A DNA stretch of 64,000 bases from Maribacter vaceletii (GCF_003634105.1 NZ_RBIQ01000007.1:62001-126000); one strand, 5' to 3'. Positions 50,971 to 62,003 are shown, counted from the first letter of the stretch. The notes: generated by a model not told the origin, from the letters alone. Numbers and translations are program-made.

Positions 50971-51651
50971 ATGGATTACGGAAAAGAATTTAAGAATTAC
51001 GCCATAAATCACCAAGGAATCAATAGCATGTACTATGACAAAATCATGAGCAGCATGTACCCAACAAATATGACTCCTAACATTATAGAAGAAAGACAAC
51101 TTAATGCAATTGCTATGGATGTTTTTTCTAGGTTAATGATGGATCGTATTATATTCTTAGGAACAGGTATAAACGATCAGGTTGCAAACATTGTACAAGC
51201 ACAATTATTATTTTTAGAAAGTGCAGACGCCTCTAAAGACATACAAATATATATTAACTCTCCAGGAGGTAGTGTATATGCTGGCTTAGGAATTTATGAT
51301 ACAATGCAATTTATAAAGCCAGATGTTGCAACTATTTGTACTGGTATGGCTGCATCTATGGGAGCTGTTCTTTTATGTGCTGGCGAAAAAGGAAAACGTA
51401 GTGGTTTAACACACTCTCGTGTAATGATTCACCAACCAATGGGTGGTGCACAAGGACAAGCAAGTGATATTGAAATTACTGCTCGTGAAATTCTAAAATT
51501 AAAAGAGGAATTATACCAAATAATAGCACAACACTCAGGGCAAACTATAGACAAGGTTCATGAGGATAGTGATCGCGATTACTGGATGAAAGCTGATGAA
51601 GCTAAAAAATACGGTATGATTGATGAAATTTTGGTTAGGGACAAGCAATAA
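50971..51651 (+). CDS. clpP: ATP-dependent Clp protease proteolytic subunit
   Basis: 226 residues. The Ser-His-Asp protease shows S129 ([13 protein letters not shown]) and H154 ([11 protein letters not shown]), with [23 protein letters not shown] forming the handle and substrate groove. The extra N-terminal segment of about 30 residues fits the propeptide common in Bacteroidetes. It forms the tetradecameric chamber with ClpX, whose gene is 88 nt downstream. Confidence 0.98.
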   Translation: MDYGKEFKNYAINHQGINSMYYDKIMSSMYPTNMTPNIIEERQLNAIAMDVFSRLMMDRIIFLGTGINDQVANIVQAQLLFLESADASKDIQIYINSPGGSVYAGLGIYDTMQFIKPDVATICTGMAASMGAVLLCAGEKGKRSGLTHSRVMIHQPMGGAQGQASDIEITAREILKLKEELYQIIAQHSGQTIDKVHEDSDRDYWMKADEAKKYGMIDEILVRDKQ

Positions 51652-51739
51652 TTCCGACTATTTAAATACTCTTCCTTTAAAAAAGGACAAACCAAAAAAG
51701 AAAATCTTTCGTTAACTATACAGAAAGATATTAATTGAT

Positions 51740-52975
51740 ATGGCAAAAGAAAACTTAGAATGTTCATTTTGTGGCAGAAAAAAGCCAGAAACCAACTTAT
51801 TAATAGCTGGTTTAGATGCGCACATATGCGATCGGTGCATAGAACAAGCCCATGGCATTGTAGCAGAAGAATCTAAACAAACCAAAACCAATGACCTCTC
51901 TAGTGAGCTTGTCTTAAAAAAACCTATTGAGATTAAAGAGTTTTTAGACACTTTTATCATTGGGCAAGAACGCACTAAAAAAGTAATGTCTGTTGCTGTA
52001 TACAATCACTACAAAAGATTATTACAACCATCTTCTACGGAAGATGATATAGAAATACAAAAGAGTAATATTGTAATGGTTGGCCAAACTGGTACAGGAA
52101 AAACCTTAATGGCAAAGACTATTGCAAAAATGCTTAACGTGCCTTTAGCAATTGTAGACGCCACTGTACTTACTGAAGCTGGTTATGTAGGAGAAGATGT
52201 AGAAAGCATTCTAACACGCCTTTTACAAGCCGCAGATTACAACTTAGAAAAAGCAGAAAGAGGTATTGTTTTTATTGATGAGATTGATAAAATTGCTCGT
52301 AAAAGTGACAACCCATCTATTACTAGAGATGTTTCTGGAGAAGGAGTACAACAAGGGCTTCTTAAATTATTAGAAGGAACCGTTGTTAATGTACCACCAA
52401 AAGGAGGAAGAAAACATCCTGATCAAAAGTTTATTGAAGTTAATACCGAAAATATTCTTTTCATAGCCGGTGGAGCTTTTGATGGCATTGAACGTGCAAT
52501 AACTAAACGTTTAAACATGCAAGCTGTAGGCTATAGTGCATCTAAGGCTGATGAACAATTAGATGAAACAAATATTTTACAATATATAATCCCTAAAGAT
52601 TTAAAAGAGTTTGGTTTAATACCAGAAATTATAGGTAGGCTTCCTGTGTTAACACACATGAACCCATTAGATGCAAAAACATTAAGAGCAATATTAACAG
52701 AACCAAAAAATGCTATCATAAAACAATATGAAAAACTTTTTGGCATGGACAATATTACTTTTTCTATAACAGAACAAGCTTTAGATTATATTGTTGAAAA
52801 AGCTATAGAATATAAATTAGGAGCAAGAGGTCTACGTTCTCTTTGTGAAGCTATTTTTACAGATGCCATGTTTGAGTTACCTAGTAGTGATAAAAAAGAA
52901 TTTAAGGTTACAAAGCCATACGCCGAGAAAAAAATATCTCATGAAACTATTAAGAAACTAAAAGCAGTTTCTTAA
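51740..52975 (+). CDS. clpX: ATP-dependent Clp protease ATP-binding subunit ClpX
   Basis: 411 residues. The N-terminal C4 zinc-binding domain has Cys 8, 11, 30 and 33 ([18 protein letters not shown]). The AAA+ core follows: Walker A GQTGTGKT from residue 115, [14 protein letters not shown], Walker [14 protein letters not shown], the pore-loop and RKHP region ([18 protein letters not shown]), and sensor 2 GARGLRS. It unfolds substrates for ClpP. Last gene of the tig-clpP-clpX set; a terminator follows. Confidence 0.98.
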   Translation: MAKENLECSFCGRKKPETNLLIAGLDAHICDRCIEQAHGIVAEESKQTKTNDLSSELVLKKPIEIKEFLDTFIIGQERTKKVMSVAVYNHYKRLLQPSSTEDDIEIQKSNIVMVGQTGTGKTLMAKTIAKMLNVPLAIVDATVLTEAGYVGEDVESILTRLLQAADYNLEKAERGIVFIDEIDKIARKSDNPSITRDVSGEGVQQGLLKLLEGTVVNVPPKGGRKHPDQKFIEVNTENILFIAGGAFDGIERAITKRLNMQAVGYSASKADEQLDETNILQYIIPKDLKEFGLIPEIIGRLPVLTHMNPLDAKTLRAILTEPKNAIIKQYEKLFGMDNITFSITEQALDYIVEKAIEYKLGARGLRSLCEAIFTDAMFELPSSDKKEFKVTKPYAEKKISHETIKKLKAVS

Positions 52976-52990
52976 ACAAAGTAATTATAA

Positions 52991-53025
52991 AAAAAGCGAA
53001 GAATATAGTATTCTTCGCTTTTTGC
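52991..53025. terminator. Bidirectional terminator
   Basis: A perfect 15-bp stem (52991-53005 with 53009-53023), 3-nt loop, A run left, T run right. It separates clpX (+) and the hydrolase gene (-). Confidence 0.92.
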
Positions 53026-53042
53026 TTTTATATAGGATTAAT

Positions 53043-53600
53043 TTATACTACTTTTTTTTCTTTACTTGGCAACTTAGTAACTTGATCTAATAAATCTTTA
53101 CACACTTTTTTTATCATCTTTTCATCGGTATATAAAGTATGTCCAAAATTAGAAATAGACTCTATATCTATATTTAATTTTTTCTCCCATTCTTCTGAAG
53201 GCCTAAAAGTATCATTAGCGCCAAAAATTAATTTAGTTGGCACTTCCGGTTTTTCTTTTTCGTATCGAATTCTAGTTGCAGATACAGTATATAAAGATTT
53301 CATAGGCAAGCCCAAATTTGCAGCTTTCCAAGCAATAGTACCACCAGTACTAAATGCTAAATAATGACTTGGTTCTTTTTCCTTTTTTAGTAAATGAGCA
53401 ACAGCCACATCTATACCTCCTTCTACAAAAGCTTTATGTATATTTTCACCAGAGTTTACTTTTAAATCTAAATTTGATAATTGCTGAATATCATAAAAAA
53501 CAATATCAAAATATTGCTGTAAATACCCTAAATAAGATGTAATCCACAGTCCTTTTTTTGCCCCCCACATATCCGAAATAATTACTAGTCTTTCTGCCAT
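53043..53600 (-). CDS. Small alpha/beta hydrolase-like protein
   Basis: 185 residues, cytoplasmic. The nucleophile elbow is AFSTGGTIAW, a variant of G-x-S-x-G; the acid is in FGANDTFRP and the His in SNFGHTLYTDE. This is shorter than most family members, with little or no lid. The N-terminal RLVIISDMWGAKKGLWITSYLGYL places a Trp-Gly turn where an oxyanion loop would be. It is alone between terminators and 73 nt downstream of the GH3-like gene on the same strand. Substrate unknown. Confidence 0.75.
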   Translation of the reverse strand: MAERLVIISDMWGAKKGLWITSYLGYLQQYFDIVFYDIQQLSNLDLKVNSGENIHKAFVEGGIDVAVAHLLKKEKEPSHYLAFSTGGTIAWKAANLGLPMKSLYTVSATRIRYEKEKPEVPTKLIFGANDTFRPSEEWEKKLNIDIESISNFGHTLYTDEKMIKKVCKDLLDQVTKLPSKEKKVV

Positions 53601-53673
53601 TTTTAAATTGAATTAAGAGTTTTTTATAAGATTGAGAACTCTAATATGGAGATTAAACGACAGAAACCCACAT

Positions 53674-55188
53674 TTAATTGTTCATCTGAAGCAATTCTTC
53701 GATGTAGTCTCTTTTATTAGACAATCTCGGTATCTTATGCTGCCCCCCTAATTTGTCTTTAGATTTTAACCAATCATTAAATAAATTTTCTCTAGCAATG
53801 TGTACTACAGGCATTTTAAGGGTTATATTATTATATCTTTTTGCCTCATAATCTGAATTTAAAGATTTTAAAGCATTATCTAAGAATTCTGTAAAATAAT
53901 CTAATTGCTCAGGAGGTTTTCTAAACTCTATAATCCACTCATGCGTACCTTTTTCTTTTCCAGACATAAATATAGGTGCTGCAGTATAATCCTTAATCTT
54001 AGCCCCTGTCTTTATACAAACACTTTTTAAGGCTTCTTCAGCATTTTCTATAATTAACTCTTCTCCAAACACATTAATATGATGTTTTGTACGCCCAGTA
54101 ACTTTTATCCTATAAGGTTTTAAAGAAGTAAAACGAATTGTATCTCCTATCCTATATCGCCATAAGCCAGAATTTGTAGTTATTACAATAGCATAATTTT
54201 TATTTAATTTAACTTCCCATAAAGGAATTGCATATTGCTGTATTGTTCCATAAACCTCCATCGGGATAAATTCATAGAAAATACCATAATCTAACATTAA
54301 CAATAAATCTTTCTCGTAGTTAGTATCTTGAATAGCAAAAAAGCCTTCCGAGGCATTATAAATTTCATAATACTTAAAACTCTTTCTAGGAAATAAGTTT
54401 TTATACTGATCCATGTATGGACTAAAACTTACTCCCCCATGAAAATAAACCTCTAAGTTTTCCCAAACTTCAAAAAGATGATTTTTACCTGTTTCTTCTA
54501 TTACGTTATTAAGAAGCACCAACATCCAAGAAGGCACTCCCGCTAAACTAGTAACATTCTCTTGCGTGGTTTCTTTTATTATTGCCTTTAATTTATCTTC
54601 CCACTCACTCATTAAAGACACCTTATTACTAGGTGTACTACTAAACTCTGCCCATAAAGGCATATTATCTATTAAAATAGCAGATAAGTCTCCAAAAAAA
54701 GAGCCATTATCCTCATAAATTTCTTTACTACCACCTAGCCTTAAGCTCTTACCTGTAAATAACTGTGAATTTTCATTGTTATTTAAATACAAACACAACA
54801 AATCTTTACCAGATTTATAATGGCAATCTTCCAAAGCTTCTGAACTAACAGGAATAAACTTACTCTTAGCATTCGTGGTACCGCTACTCTTTGCAAACCA
54901 ATTAATAGATGTTGGCCAAAAAAGGTTTTGCTCCCCTTTCCTTGTACGTTCTATTATTGGTTGCACTTCTTCATATGAAACTATAGGAACCCTTTCCCTA
55001 AATGTTTGATAGTTTTTAACAGATATAAAATCATACCTTCTTCCAATTTCTGTATCCTCAGCATACTCAATTAACTGACTTAAAACCTCAGCCTGTACCT
55101 CCTCCGGGTATTTTATAAAAAGTTCTATTTGATGAAATCTCTTTTTTAAGAGCCAAGAAGCTATAGAATTAAATAATGGTATTGGCAT
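53674..55188 (-). CDS. GH3-family adenylating enzyme
   Basis: 504 residues with the GH3 plan. An N-terminal helix bundle precedes FAKSSGTTNAKSKFIPVS, the ATP-binding motif I. YYEIYNASEGFFAIQD follows (motif II region), then WRYRIGDTIRFTSLKPYRIKVTGRTKHHINVFGEEL (motif III and hinge), and a small C-terminal domain. Plant GH3 enzymes conjugate amino acids to acyl hormones through an acyl-adenylate. Bacterial members in Bacteroidetes have no established substrate. It is upstream of the small hydrolase gene and divergent from the DUF2797 gene. Confidence 0.88.
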   Translation of the reverse strand: MPIPLFNSIASWLLKKRFHQIELFIKYPEEVQAEVLSQLIEYAEDTEIGRRYDFISVKNYQTFRERVPIVSYEEVQPIIERTRKGEQNLFWPTSINWFAKSSGTTNAKSKFIPVSSEALEDCHYKSGKDLLCLYLNNNENSQLFTGKSLRLGGSKEIYEDNGSFFGDLSAILIDNMPLWAEFSSTPSNKVSLMSEWEDKLKAIIKETTQENVTSLAGVPSWMLVLLNNVIEETGKNHLFEVWENLEVYFHGGVSFSPYMDQYKNLFPRKSFKYYEIYNASEGFFAIQDTNYEKDLLLMLDYGIFYEFIPMEVYGTIQQYAIPLWEVKLNKNYAIVITTNSGLWRYRIGDTIRFTSLKPYRIKVTGRTKHHINVFGEELIIENAEEALKSVCIKTGAKIKDYTAAPIFMSGKEKGTHEWIIEFRKPPEQLDYFTEFLDNALKSLNSDYEAKRYNNITLKMPVVHIARENLFNDWLKSKDKLGGQHKIPRLSNKRDYIEELLQMNN

Positions 55189-55301
55189 TTTTAGGTATCT
55201 TTATCCTGTTTTTCTATTTCTTTATAAACTAGGAAACAGACACTAAATTTAGTTCTAAAAGTTATCATTTTCAAATAGATTTTTTAATTCAATTATTTAT
55301 C

Positions 55302-56096
55302 ATGCAATACCAAGGTGTTTTAAAAAAAATGCAAACAGAAATAGGAGACCCTATTCAATACTATTTAATTTTTGAAAATGATTTTTTAAATGTAAACCAA
55401 GTTTTAAATAAAGAACTGTCTATAGATTTTATTAAATATGAGTGCCTTAATTGCCATTTAGACAAACCTATTTATAGACAAGGATTTTGCAAATCTTGCT
55501 TTTTTGAAACGCCTTCTGCTGGAGATTGGATAATGAGACCAGAATTAAGTACTGCCCATTTAGGAAAAGAGGACCGCGATTTAGAATTTGAAAAAAAAGC
55601 ACAATTACAACCGCATATAGTTTATTTAGCAAATTCTAGCAACGTAAAAGTTGGCGTAACAAGAAAAGGACAGGTTCCTACAAGATGGATAGACCAAGGT
55701 GCACATGAAGCCATAGAAATTGTAGAAGTACCAAATAGATATCTAGCTGGTATTACAGAGGTTGCTTTAAAAGAACATGTTGCAGACAAAACCAATTGGC
55801 GTAAAATGCTTACCAATACTATTGATGATGAAAATTTAGTAGAATGGAGAAATAAGCTAAAACAATATATTCCGGCAGAAACTCAAGAATATTTTATAGA
55901 TTCTAATTTAGAAACTCATTTACATTTTCCTGTACTATCGTATCCCGAAAAAGTTAAAAGTCTAAACCTTTCCAAAACTCCAAATTACAAAGGAAAACTT
56001 ACCGGTATTAAAGGGCAATATCTACTTTTTGAAGACAATACTGTTTTTAATATTAGAGCAAATGAAGGGTTGTATGTTGGACTAACTATTAACTAG
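55302..56096 (+). CDS. DUF2797 zinc-binding protein
   Basis: 264 residues. A four-Cys cluster near 45-65 (YECLNCHLDKPIYRQGFCKSCFF) likely binds zinc. It is followed by HIVYLANSSNVKVGVTRKGQVPTRWIDQGAHEAIEI, the DUF2797 core, which resembles a GIY-YIG-like strand pair, and a C-terminal beta-rich part (LTGIKGQYLLFEDNTVFNIRANEGLYVGL). Function unknown. Its stop is one base from the stop of the convergent AsmA-like gene, with no terminator between them. Confidence 0.82.
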   Translation: MQYQGVLKKMQTEIGDPIQYYLIFENDFLNVNQVLNKELSIDFIKYECLNCHLDKPIYRQGFCKSCFFETPSAGDWIMRPELSTAHLGKEDRDLEFEKKAQLQPHIVYLANSSNVKVGVTRKGQVPTRWIDQGAHEAIEIVEVPNRYLAGITEVALKEHVADKTNWRKMLTNTIDDENLVEWRNKLKQYIPAETQEYFIDSNLETHLHFPVLSYPEKVKSLNLSKTPNYKGKLTGIKGQYLLFEDNTVFNIRANEGLYVGLTIN

Positions 56097-56097
56097 T

Positions 56098-58836
56098 TTA
56101 TTCCTCTTTCTTTTTACCTCCCAATAGTCCGCCTAAAATATTTTTAGCCTTTTCTTTAATTACATCCTCATCCTTTTTAGGAGCAACAGTAGAATCCTCT
56201 TTTGTTTCAGAAGAACCTTCCGAAGATTCTTTTTGCTTACTACCACCTAAAATACCCCCTAGAACCTCTTTTACCCCTTCTTTGGTTTTATCTTTAGTTT
56301 GTGTTGTATCATTTTCAGAGGTACTACCCCCTAAAACATCTGACAATAAATCTTTTGCCTTATCTTTTCCTTTATTAATTAATTTCTGTTTTTGAATATC
56401 AATTAATTTAGTAGTCAAACTTTTAATACCACTAGTCATATCTGTAGATACTTTTGGACTATTATACAACCCTCCAATATTAGCGGTAACAGGAATAGTT
56501 AAATTCTCTAAACTACTATCATCTATTTTAGATATTAAGCTCGTTACTTCGCTTCCTAAATATTTAGCAGGCACATCTAAAGTAGCTTTATAATCCAAAC
56601 TACTATCAAAATTATGACCACCAGATACATTTACTTTTATATCTTGATAGTTAATAGAAAACGGTTTTACTTTTACTTTTCCGTCTTCAAAAGTTAGAGC
56701 AGTTTTTAATCCTTTTAAATCAATTTCATCTAACTTTATAAAATTAAGATTATTTGTTAGCGAGGATAGTAATTTGGCTTTATTGGGGTCTATATCATTA
56801 GAAAGTAATTCTGCCAAAACGTTACCAGAAATAGAACCTAAATCTGGCGTAAAGTCATTGGTTAAATTTCCAGATATTTCTATATTAGAATCTAACTTAC
56901 CTTGTAATGCACTTGCAATTGGTGCTAATACTTTAAAAAGTTCTAAAGATTTAAAAGTTTCTGCAATTCCTAGTTTATCTAAATCTAATTGCATTGCAAA
57001 TGTTGGTATATCTTGTTTGGTAGATACTTCGCCACCAAAACCAACCTTACCCCCCAACATAGAAGACGTCATATTATTTAAAGTTGCCTTTTCGTCTTTA
57101 ATCTTAAGACTACCTTTAACATTCGTAAGCGTTAAATTATCATACAATACTGTTTTAGCATCGGCATTTATGGTGCAATCTAAAAATGATGGAATTTTAA
57201 TTTTCTCTTCACCAGAACCAGGTTCTGGTGTTTTATTTTCTGAAGTTACAGATTCCACTTCTTCTTCACCAACCATAAAATCATTTAACGCAAAAGTATT
57301 TGAGTTTAAGTTAAAATTCCCTTCTACCTTTTCATCATTAAACATAAAACCTAATAAATTATCTATGGTACCATTTGCCTTAAAATCAGTCTTTCCAGTT
57401 TTTCCTTCTAAAGTATTTAGCGTAACTGTTTTAGGTGTAAATGTAACTGATGTAGAATTTAACTCTACAGGGTTTGGCACTTCACTACTTTTATACACAA
57501 AGTCTTTAAGCTGCAAAGTCCCTTGCGTTTTTGTATTCTCATACTTTTCTTGTTCTACAGAAGCCATATCAAAAGCAGTGTTTATATCTGCATTTAAAAG
57601 ACCTTTCAAATTTAAATCGGATGGAACAGGATATGCTTTAGAAATATTAGCCAAATTCATTATTCCTTTTAATTGGGCATTTACTTTCGTATTCCCCATT
57701 AACTCTTTAACATTTGCTACTATAGAGAACGTATCCTCATCTATTCTAAAGGTTCCTTTTTTAATATCTACATAAGTATCTTCTGCAATACCTGAGGTAT
57801 TATTTATAGCTACATCTATATTTATGTCTTGTACAGTTTTTGGTAAATCTGGATATTTAAAGGAAGCGTTATGAGAAGCTATTGTTATATTAAATTTTGG
57901 TATATGCGTATCATCCACTACTCCATTAAAAGCTCCTTCTACCGTAAAATCTCCAGAAGTTTTTACATTGCCAATATCTTTGGAATATACTTCTGGAATT
58001 AATGCCAAAAAGTTTTTAAAATCTGATGACGGCGTTTTAAAAGTAATATCTAACTCTTGGTTATTTTCGTTAACTTGAATAAATCCATTAAACACAAGAG
58101 GTAATTGGTTTATAACTGCTTTATTCTTTAAAAAGGTGTATTTACTTTTTTCTAAATCTACCCCTACAATTGCATCTAATTTTATCTTGTTATTATCTAG
58201 ATAGTTGGTAGAGTCCATTGCAAAAGATACTATAGCATCTGTATGTGTATCTAGCTCCGAAGTTGCTAAAGACAAATCTCCTGAACCAGAATGATTTATA
58301 TCTTTAAGTAGTAAACTTATTCCTGTAGATTTATCTATATAATTTATATCTGTACTTGTAATTGCATAGGAATCCATAGAAAAGCTAAACCCTGAACTTT
58401 CTTCTGTGGTTGTAGTACTTTCTTCCTCTTCCCCTTTAGAAATATCATAATTAGCTTCCTCTTTCTCATTTACAAGAATATTAAGAAGTGCTTTATCTAA
58501 TGTTAAACTCTTTATAGCTATTGGTTCATTAGCATCTTTAAAAAGTTCTTTTATAGACATTTCTAGTTCTATGCTATTAGAAGAAAAAAGAGTATCTCCT
58601 TCAAAGGGAGATTTATTTACTAATGAAATGTTTTCTAAACTTACTTTTGCATTAGGAAAGCTAGAGAACAAACTAAGACTAGCATCACTAAAATCAAAGG
58701 TAGCATCTACACTATGGTTAACCTTGTTTTTAATTATATCTGCTATTTTCCCTTTTAGAAAAAAAGGTGCTGCAATTAGTGTTACTATTACAACTAAAAA
58801 TACTATTCCAAAAATTTTAAAAATTTTCTTTTTCAT
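56098..58836 (-). CDS. AsmA-like protein
   Basis: 912 residues from the ATG at 58836 (MKKKIFKIFGIVFLVVIVTLIAAPFF), a single N-terminal membrane anchor. The upstream in-frame extension to 58872 lacks an ATG. The AsmA N-terminal domain is visible (SLFSSFPNAKVSLENISLVNKSPFEGD) and the C-terminal AsmA_2-like region at about 600-790 (LDKLGIAETFKSLELFKVLAPIASALQGKLDSNIEISGNL). The last 120 residues are a Lys/Ser/Glu-rich tail with repeated LGGLLGGKK-like Gly clusters. AsmA-like proteins are thought to bridge inner and outer membranes and carry phospholipid. It is 44 nt after the yhhQ-like gene on the same strand. Confidence 0.88.
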   Translation of the reverse strand: MKKKIFKIFGIVFLVVIVTLIAAPFFLKGKIADIIKNKVNHSVDATFDFSDASLSLFSSFPNAKVSLENISLVNKSPFEGDTLFSSNSIELEMSIKELFKDANEPIAIKSLTLDKALLNILVNEKEEANYDISKGEEEESTTTTEESSGFSFSMDSYAITSTDINYIDKSTGISLLLKDINHSGSGDLSLATSELDTHTDAIVSFAMDSTNYLDNNKIKLDAIVGVDLEKSKYTFLKNKAVINQLPLVFNGFIQVNENNQELDITFKTPSSDFKNFLALIPEVYSKDIGNVKTSGDFTVEGAFNGVVDDTHIPKFNITIASHNASFKYPDLPKTVQDINIDVAINNTSGIAEDTYVDIKKGTFRIDEDTFSIVANVKELMGNTKVNAQLKGIMNLANISKAYPVPSDLNLKGLLNADINTAFDMASVEQEKYENTKTQGTLQLKDFVYKSSEVPNPVELNSTSVTFTPKTVTLNTLEGKTGKTDFKANGTIDNLLGFMFNDEKVEGNFNLNSNTFALNDFMVGEEEVESVTSENKTPEPGSGEEKIKIPSFLDCTINADAKTVLYDNLTLTNVKGSLKIKDEKATLNNMTSSMLGGKVGFGGEVSTKQDIPTFAMQLDLDKLGIAETFKSLELFKVLAPIASALQGKLDSNIEISGNLTNDFTPDLGSISGNVLAELLSNDIDPNKAKLLSSLTNNLNFIKLDEIDLKGLKTALTFEDGKVKVKPFSINYQDIKVNVSGGHNFDSSLDYKATLDVPAKYLGSEVTSLISKIDDSSLENLTIPVTANIGGLYNSPKVSTDMTSGIKSLTTKLIDIQKQKLINKGKDKAKDLLSDVLGGSTSENDTTQTKDKTKEGVKEVLGGILGGSKQKESSEGSSETKEDSTVAPKKDEDVIKEKAKNILGGLLGGKKKEE

Positions 58837-58880
58837 ATAGGGTAAGAATATGTCATTACAACTTAAAAGCAATGAAAAAA

Positions 58881-59594
58881 TTATGCCTCTAAGTCTATTT
58901 CCTGATTTATTGTTAGATTAAATCTTTTTCTTATAGTATATACGAAGAAATATAGAAAAGGGGTGTCTACAAATGCTATAATTATCTTAAAAATAAATCC
59001 GCTTACAACTAATCCAAAAAACAAATCCCACGGAAGCACTTTAAACACACATAATAAACCAACAACTGTAAACGTATCTATAAACTGAGAAAAAAAAGTA
59101 GAAAAATTATTTCTAAGCCATAAATGCTTGCCTTTGGTTACTTTTTTCCAAAAATGATAAATTTGTATATCTACAAATTGTGCAAATAAATAGGCTAACA
59201 TAGAAGCAAGAACAGCTAATGGCGATAACGAAAAAACACTATTAAAAGTAGCATCATTAACAGGGGAAGCATTAATTGCTGGAACATAATTAGCTAACAA
59301 TACAATTCCCATAGAAAAGAAAGAAGCAAAAATACCTGCTATAACAATTTGGTTTGCTTTTTTCTTCCCATAAATTTCAGAGATTAAATCTGTTATTAAA
59401 AAAGTAATTGGATAAGGTAATATCCCAACCGAAATCTCAAACAATGGTGCTCCAAAAATAGTAATATCTCCAAAAGGTTTCCAATAAAAGAATTTTTGAA
59501 AAATTAAATTAGAAACAACTAAGGAAGTTATAAACAAAGCTCCTAAATACAGGTATATCTTATAAGCAAGTCTCTTATCTTCTAATTTTAGCAT
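58881..59594 (-). CDS. Queuosine precursor transporter (YhhQ/VUT family)
   Basis: 237 residues from the ATG at 59594, with six hydrophobic segments. Family motifs are YLGALFITSLVVSNLIFQKFF, then PITFLITDLISEIYGKKKA, LAQ-like YLFAQFVDIQIYHFWKKVTKGKHLWLRNNFSTFFSQFIDTFTV, and a final FKIIIAFVDTPFLYFFVY. YhhQ takes up preQ0/preQ1 for tRNA queuosine synthesis. No que genes are in the window, and no PreQ1 riboswitch was recognised upstream. Confidence 0.9.
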   Translation of the reverse strand: MLKLEDKRLAYKIYLYLGALFITSLVVSNLIFQKFFYWKPFGDITIFGAPLFEISVGILPYPITFLITDLISEIYGKKKANQIVIAGIFASFFSMGIVLLANYVPAINASPVNDATFNSVFSLSPLAVLASMLAYLFAQFVDIQIYHFWKKVTKGKHLWLRNNFSTFFSQFIDTFTVVGLLCVFKVLPWDLFFGLVVSGFIFKIIIAFVDTPFLYFFVYTIRKRFNLTINQEIDLEA

Positions 59595-59695
59595 ATTCAA
59601 AAATAGGCAAACAAAATAAAAAACTATGCTTTAAGAATTAATTACATTTTACTATATAATAACACATAGTATATGATTAAAAATTAAGGCTTATG

Positions 59696-59703
59696 TATAT
59701 TTG
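59696..59703 (+). promoter_or_regulatory. -7 element upstream of the DUF5723-OmpA gene
   Basis: TATATTTG, full match to TAnnTTTG, 41 nt before the ATG. No clear TTG at -33. Confidence 0.5.
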
Positions 59704-59744
59704 CATTTAATAAACCTATCAACCAACCTTTTATCATAAACAAC

Positions 59745-61931
59745 ATGAAAAAACTTTTTTTCTTATTATGTATCATTTTGAGTGCACATTTTACCAACGC
59801 GCAAAGCTATATAGGCTTCTTAACAGATAACTATAGTGGTGTGCATGGCGTAATTTCTAACCCTGCAAATATTACAGACTCTAGATTTAAAACCGACGTA
59901 AACCTTGTTGGTGCTAGCGTCCTTTTTGCTAATGATTATTATGGCATAAAATTATCTGACGTTACAAGTGGCGATTTTGATTTTGAAGAAGATGCCACGA
60001 AAAACCCTTCAAACAGTAACAATATTTTTGGAAATGTAGATGTTTTAGGACCCGCTTTTATGTTTAATTTGGATAAAAAAAGTTCTATCGCTGTTTTTAG
60101 TAGAATGCGAGTTAATTATAACATTAATGAAATTAATGGCGAGACTTACGAGAGTATTTCTAATGATTTTGATGAAACTGAAGATTTTAATGTTAATGAA
60201 GAAGATTATTATTTAACCGGTAATGCTTGGGCCGAAATTGGTATAACCTATGCAAGAACAATCTACAACAAAGAACAACATTTTCTAAAAGGTGGTGTTT
60301 CTTTAAAATATTTACAAGGACTTGGAAATGCGTACACCAGTGGTAAAGACGTTACAATAGATTATGATGCAGATGGAAGTAACCTAGGTGGCGGTGTTAC
60401 CACTGGCAGCATAACTACCACTGGAGAAGTAAATTACGGTCATAGTGATAATATTGATGGCAATTTTGAAGACTTTGACCTTGAGATAATTGATGGAGCC
60501 AAAGGATTTGGGTTAGATCTTGGTTTTGTTTACGAATACAGACCAGACTTTGCTTCTTATAACTCTACAGACTCAGACGGAAATATTTATGGGCGCAAGG
60601 ATAAAAACAAGTATAAATTTAAATTTGGCTTATCTATTACAGATATTGGAAGTATAAAATACAAAAATGGTACAGCTAATACTTATGATATTAACGGTAC
60701 TATAAATGAAGATGATTTTGAAAACGAAGAAAATTTTGAAGATGTTCTAAATAACCTTTATCGTGAAATTAATTCTGGACTTTCTACAAAAGCAATGTTA
60801 CCAACAGCTTTACATTTAAATGCAGACTGGAATATGCTTAAAAAATTCTATTTAAATTTAAATACAGACCTATCTTTAAGTTCTAACTCTAAAGAAAACA
60901 CTAACAGAATTGCAAATATAGTCTCCTTAACACCTCGTTTTGAAAGTAAAGGATTTAGTTTCTACATGCCTCTTAGCCTTATACAAGGTAGTGGATTCCA
61001 ATGGGGAGCTGGTTTTAGAGCTGGGCCATTATATATAGGTTCTGGATCTATACTTTCTTTATTAACTAGTAATGACTCTAAAGCTGCAGATGTATATTTA
61101 GGACTTAAAATTCCTATCACCCAAAAAAGTCCAAAAGATAAAGATGGTGACGGTGTAACCAACAAGCAAGATAAATGCCCTAAAGTTGCTGGACCAATTG
61201 AAAATAGTGGTTGTCCTTGGGAAGATACCGATAGAGATACTGTTTTAGATAAAGATGACCAATGCCCTGAAGAAGCAGGCCCAGTAGAAAATAGTGGTTG
61301 CCCTTGGAAAGATACCGATGGAGATACTGTTTTGGATAAAGATGACCAATGTCCTGAAGAAGCAGGATTACCAGAAAATAGTGGTTGTCTTTATAAAGAT
61401 ACCGATGGAGATACTATTTATGATGAAGAAGATAAATGCCCAGAAGAAGCAGGACCAACAGAAAACAATGGTTGTCCATGGAAAGATACAGACGGAGATA
61501 CTATTTTAGACAAAGACGACCAGTGTCCTAATACTGCAGGTACTGCTGCAAATAACGGTTGCCCAGAAGTTACAGAAACGGTTCAAAAAACATTAAATAA
61601 CTATGCTAAAACCATATTATTTAATACTGGAAAAACCTCTATAAAAGTAGAATCTACAACTGCTTTAATTGAAATTATTCAAATTCTAAAAGAATATCCT
61701 AATGCTAAATTTTCTGTAGAAGGACATACAGATAGTATTGGTAGCGCTGTAAACAACCAAAAATTATCTGAAAACAGAGCTAATTCTGTTAAAGACTTTT
61801 TAATTGAAAAAGGTATTGATTCCTCTAGGTTAAGTGCAGTTGGTTATGGAGAAACAAAACCCATAGCTACCAATATGTATAAAGATGGCAGGGAACAAAA
61901 CAGAAGAGTAGAAATAAACTTAGTTAAATAA
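59745..61931 (+). CDS. DUF5723-type barrel with thrombospondin type 3 repeats and OmpA domain
   Basis: 728 residues. The signal peptide [18 protein letters not shown] leads to [33 protein letters not shown], the DUF5723 start, and a beta barrel to about residue 460. Five 29-residue thrombospondin type 3-like Ca-binding repeats follow (61137-61571; units such as [19 protein letters not shown]). The OmpA C-terminal domain has [24 protein letters not shown] and GYGETKP, ending in RRVEINLVK. It probably links the outer membrane to peptidoglycan, with a Ca-binding rod in between. It stands as a single gene with its own promoter and terminator. Confidence 0.92.
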   Translation: MKKLFFLLCIILSAHFTNAQSYIGFLTDNYSGVHGVISNPANITDSRFKTDVNLVGASVLFANDYYGIKLSDVTSGDFDFEEDATKNPSNSNNIFGNVDVLGPAFMFNLDKKSSIAVFSRMRVNYNINEINGETYESISNDFDETEDFNVNEEDYYLTGNAWAEIGITYARTIYNKEQHFLKGGVSLKYLQGLGNAYTSGKDVTIDYDADGSNLGGGVTTGSITTTGEVNYGHSDNIDGNFEDFDLEIIDGAKGFGLDLGFVYEYRPDFASYNSTDSDGNIYGRKDKNKYKFKFGLSITDIGSIKYKNGTANTYDINGTINEDDFENEENFEDVLNNLYREINSGLSTKAMLPTALHLNADWNMLKKFYLNLNTDLSLSSNSKENTNRIANIVSLTPRFESKGFSFYMPLSLIQGSGFQWGAGFRAGPLYIGSGSILSLLTSNDSKAADVYLGLKIPITQKSPKDKDGDGVTNKQDKCPKVAGPIENSGCPWEDTDRDTVLDKDDQCPEEAGPVENSGCPWKDTDGDTVLDKDDQCPEEAGLPENSGCLYKDTDGDTIYDEEDKCPEEAGPTENNGCPWKDTDGDTILDKDDQCPNTAGTAANNGCPEVTETVQKTLNNYAKTILFNTGKTSIKVESTTALIEIIQILKEYPNAKFSVEGHTDSIGSAVNNQKLSENRANSVKDFLIEKGIDSSRLSAVGYGETKPIATNMYKDGREQNRRVEINLVK
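61137..61571 (+). repeat. Five in-frame 87-bp tandem repeats (TSP type 3)
   Basis: Five units of 29 codons inside the DUF5723-OmpA gene, each with D-x-D-x-D Ca-binding spacing and one CP..AG turn. Units 2 and 3 are most alike at the DNA level, so the array could change length by slippage or recombination. Confidence 0.85.
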
Positions 61932-61950
61932 AAAAAAACTTCAGCAAAAT

Positions 61951-61986
61951 AAAGGCCGGTAACTATTTAAATAGTTACCGGCCTTT
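61951..61986. terminator. Bidirectional terminator (36-bp palindrome)
   Basis: Bases 61951-61986 equal their own reverse complement, with a GGCCGGTAACTA-rich arm, A run left, T run right. It separates the OmpA gene (+) and sppA (-). Confidence 0.92.
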
Positions 61987-62003
61987 TTAGTATAAATATA
62001 TTT

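Noticed and set aside
56774-57775. Long plus-strand ORF of 333 codons
   Set aside because: It lies wholly antisense to the AsmA-like gene, has Ser/Lys/Phe-biased composition typical of a shadow frame, and matches no known fold.
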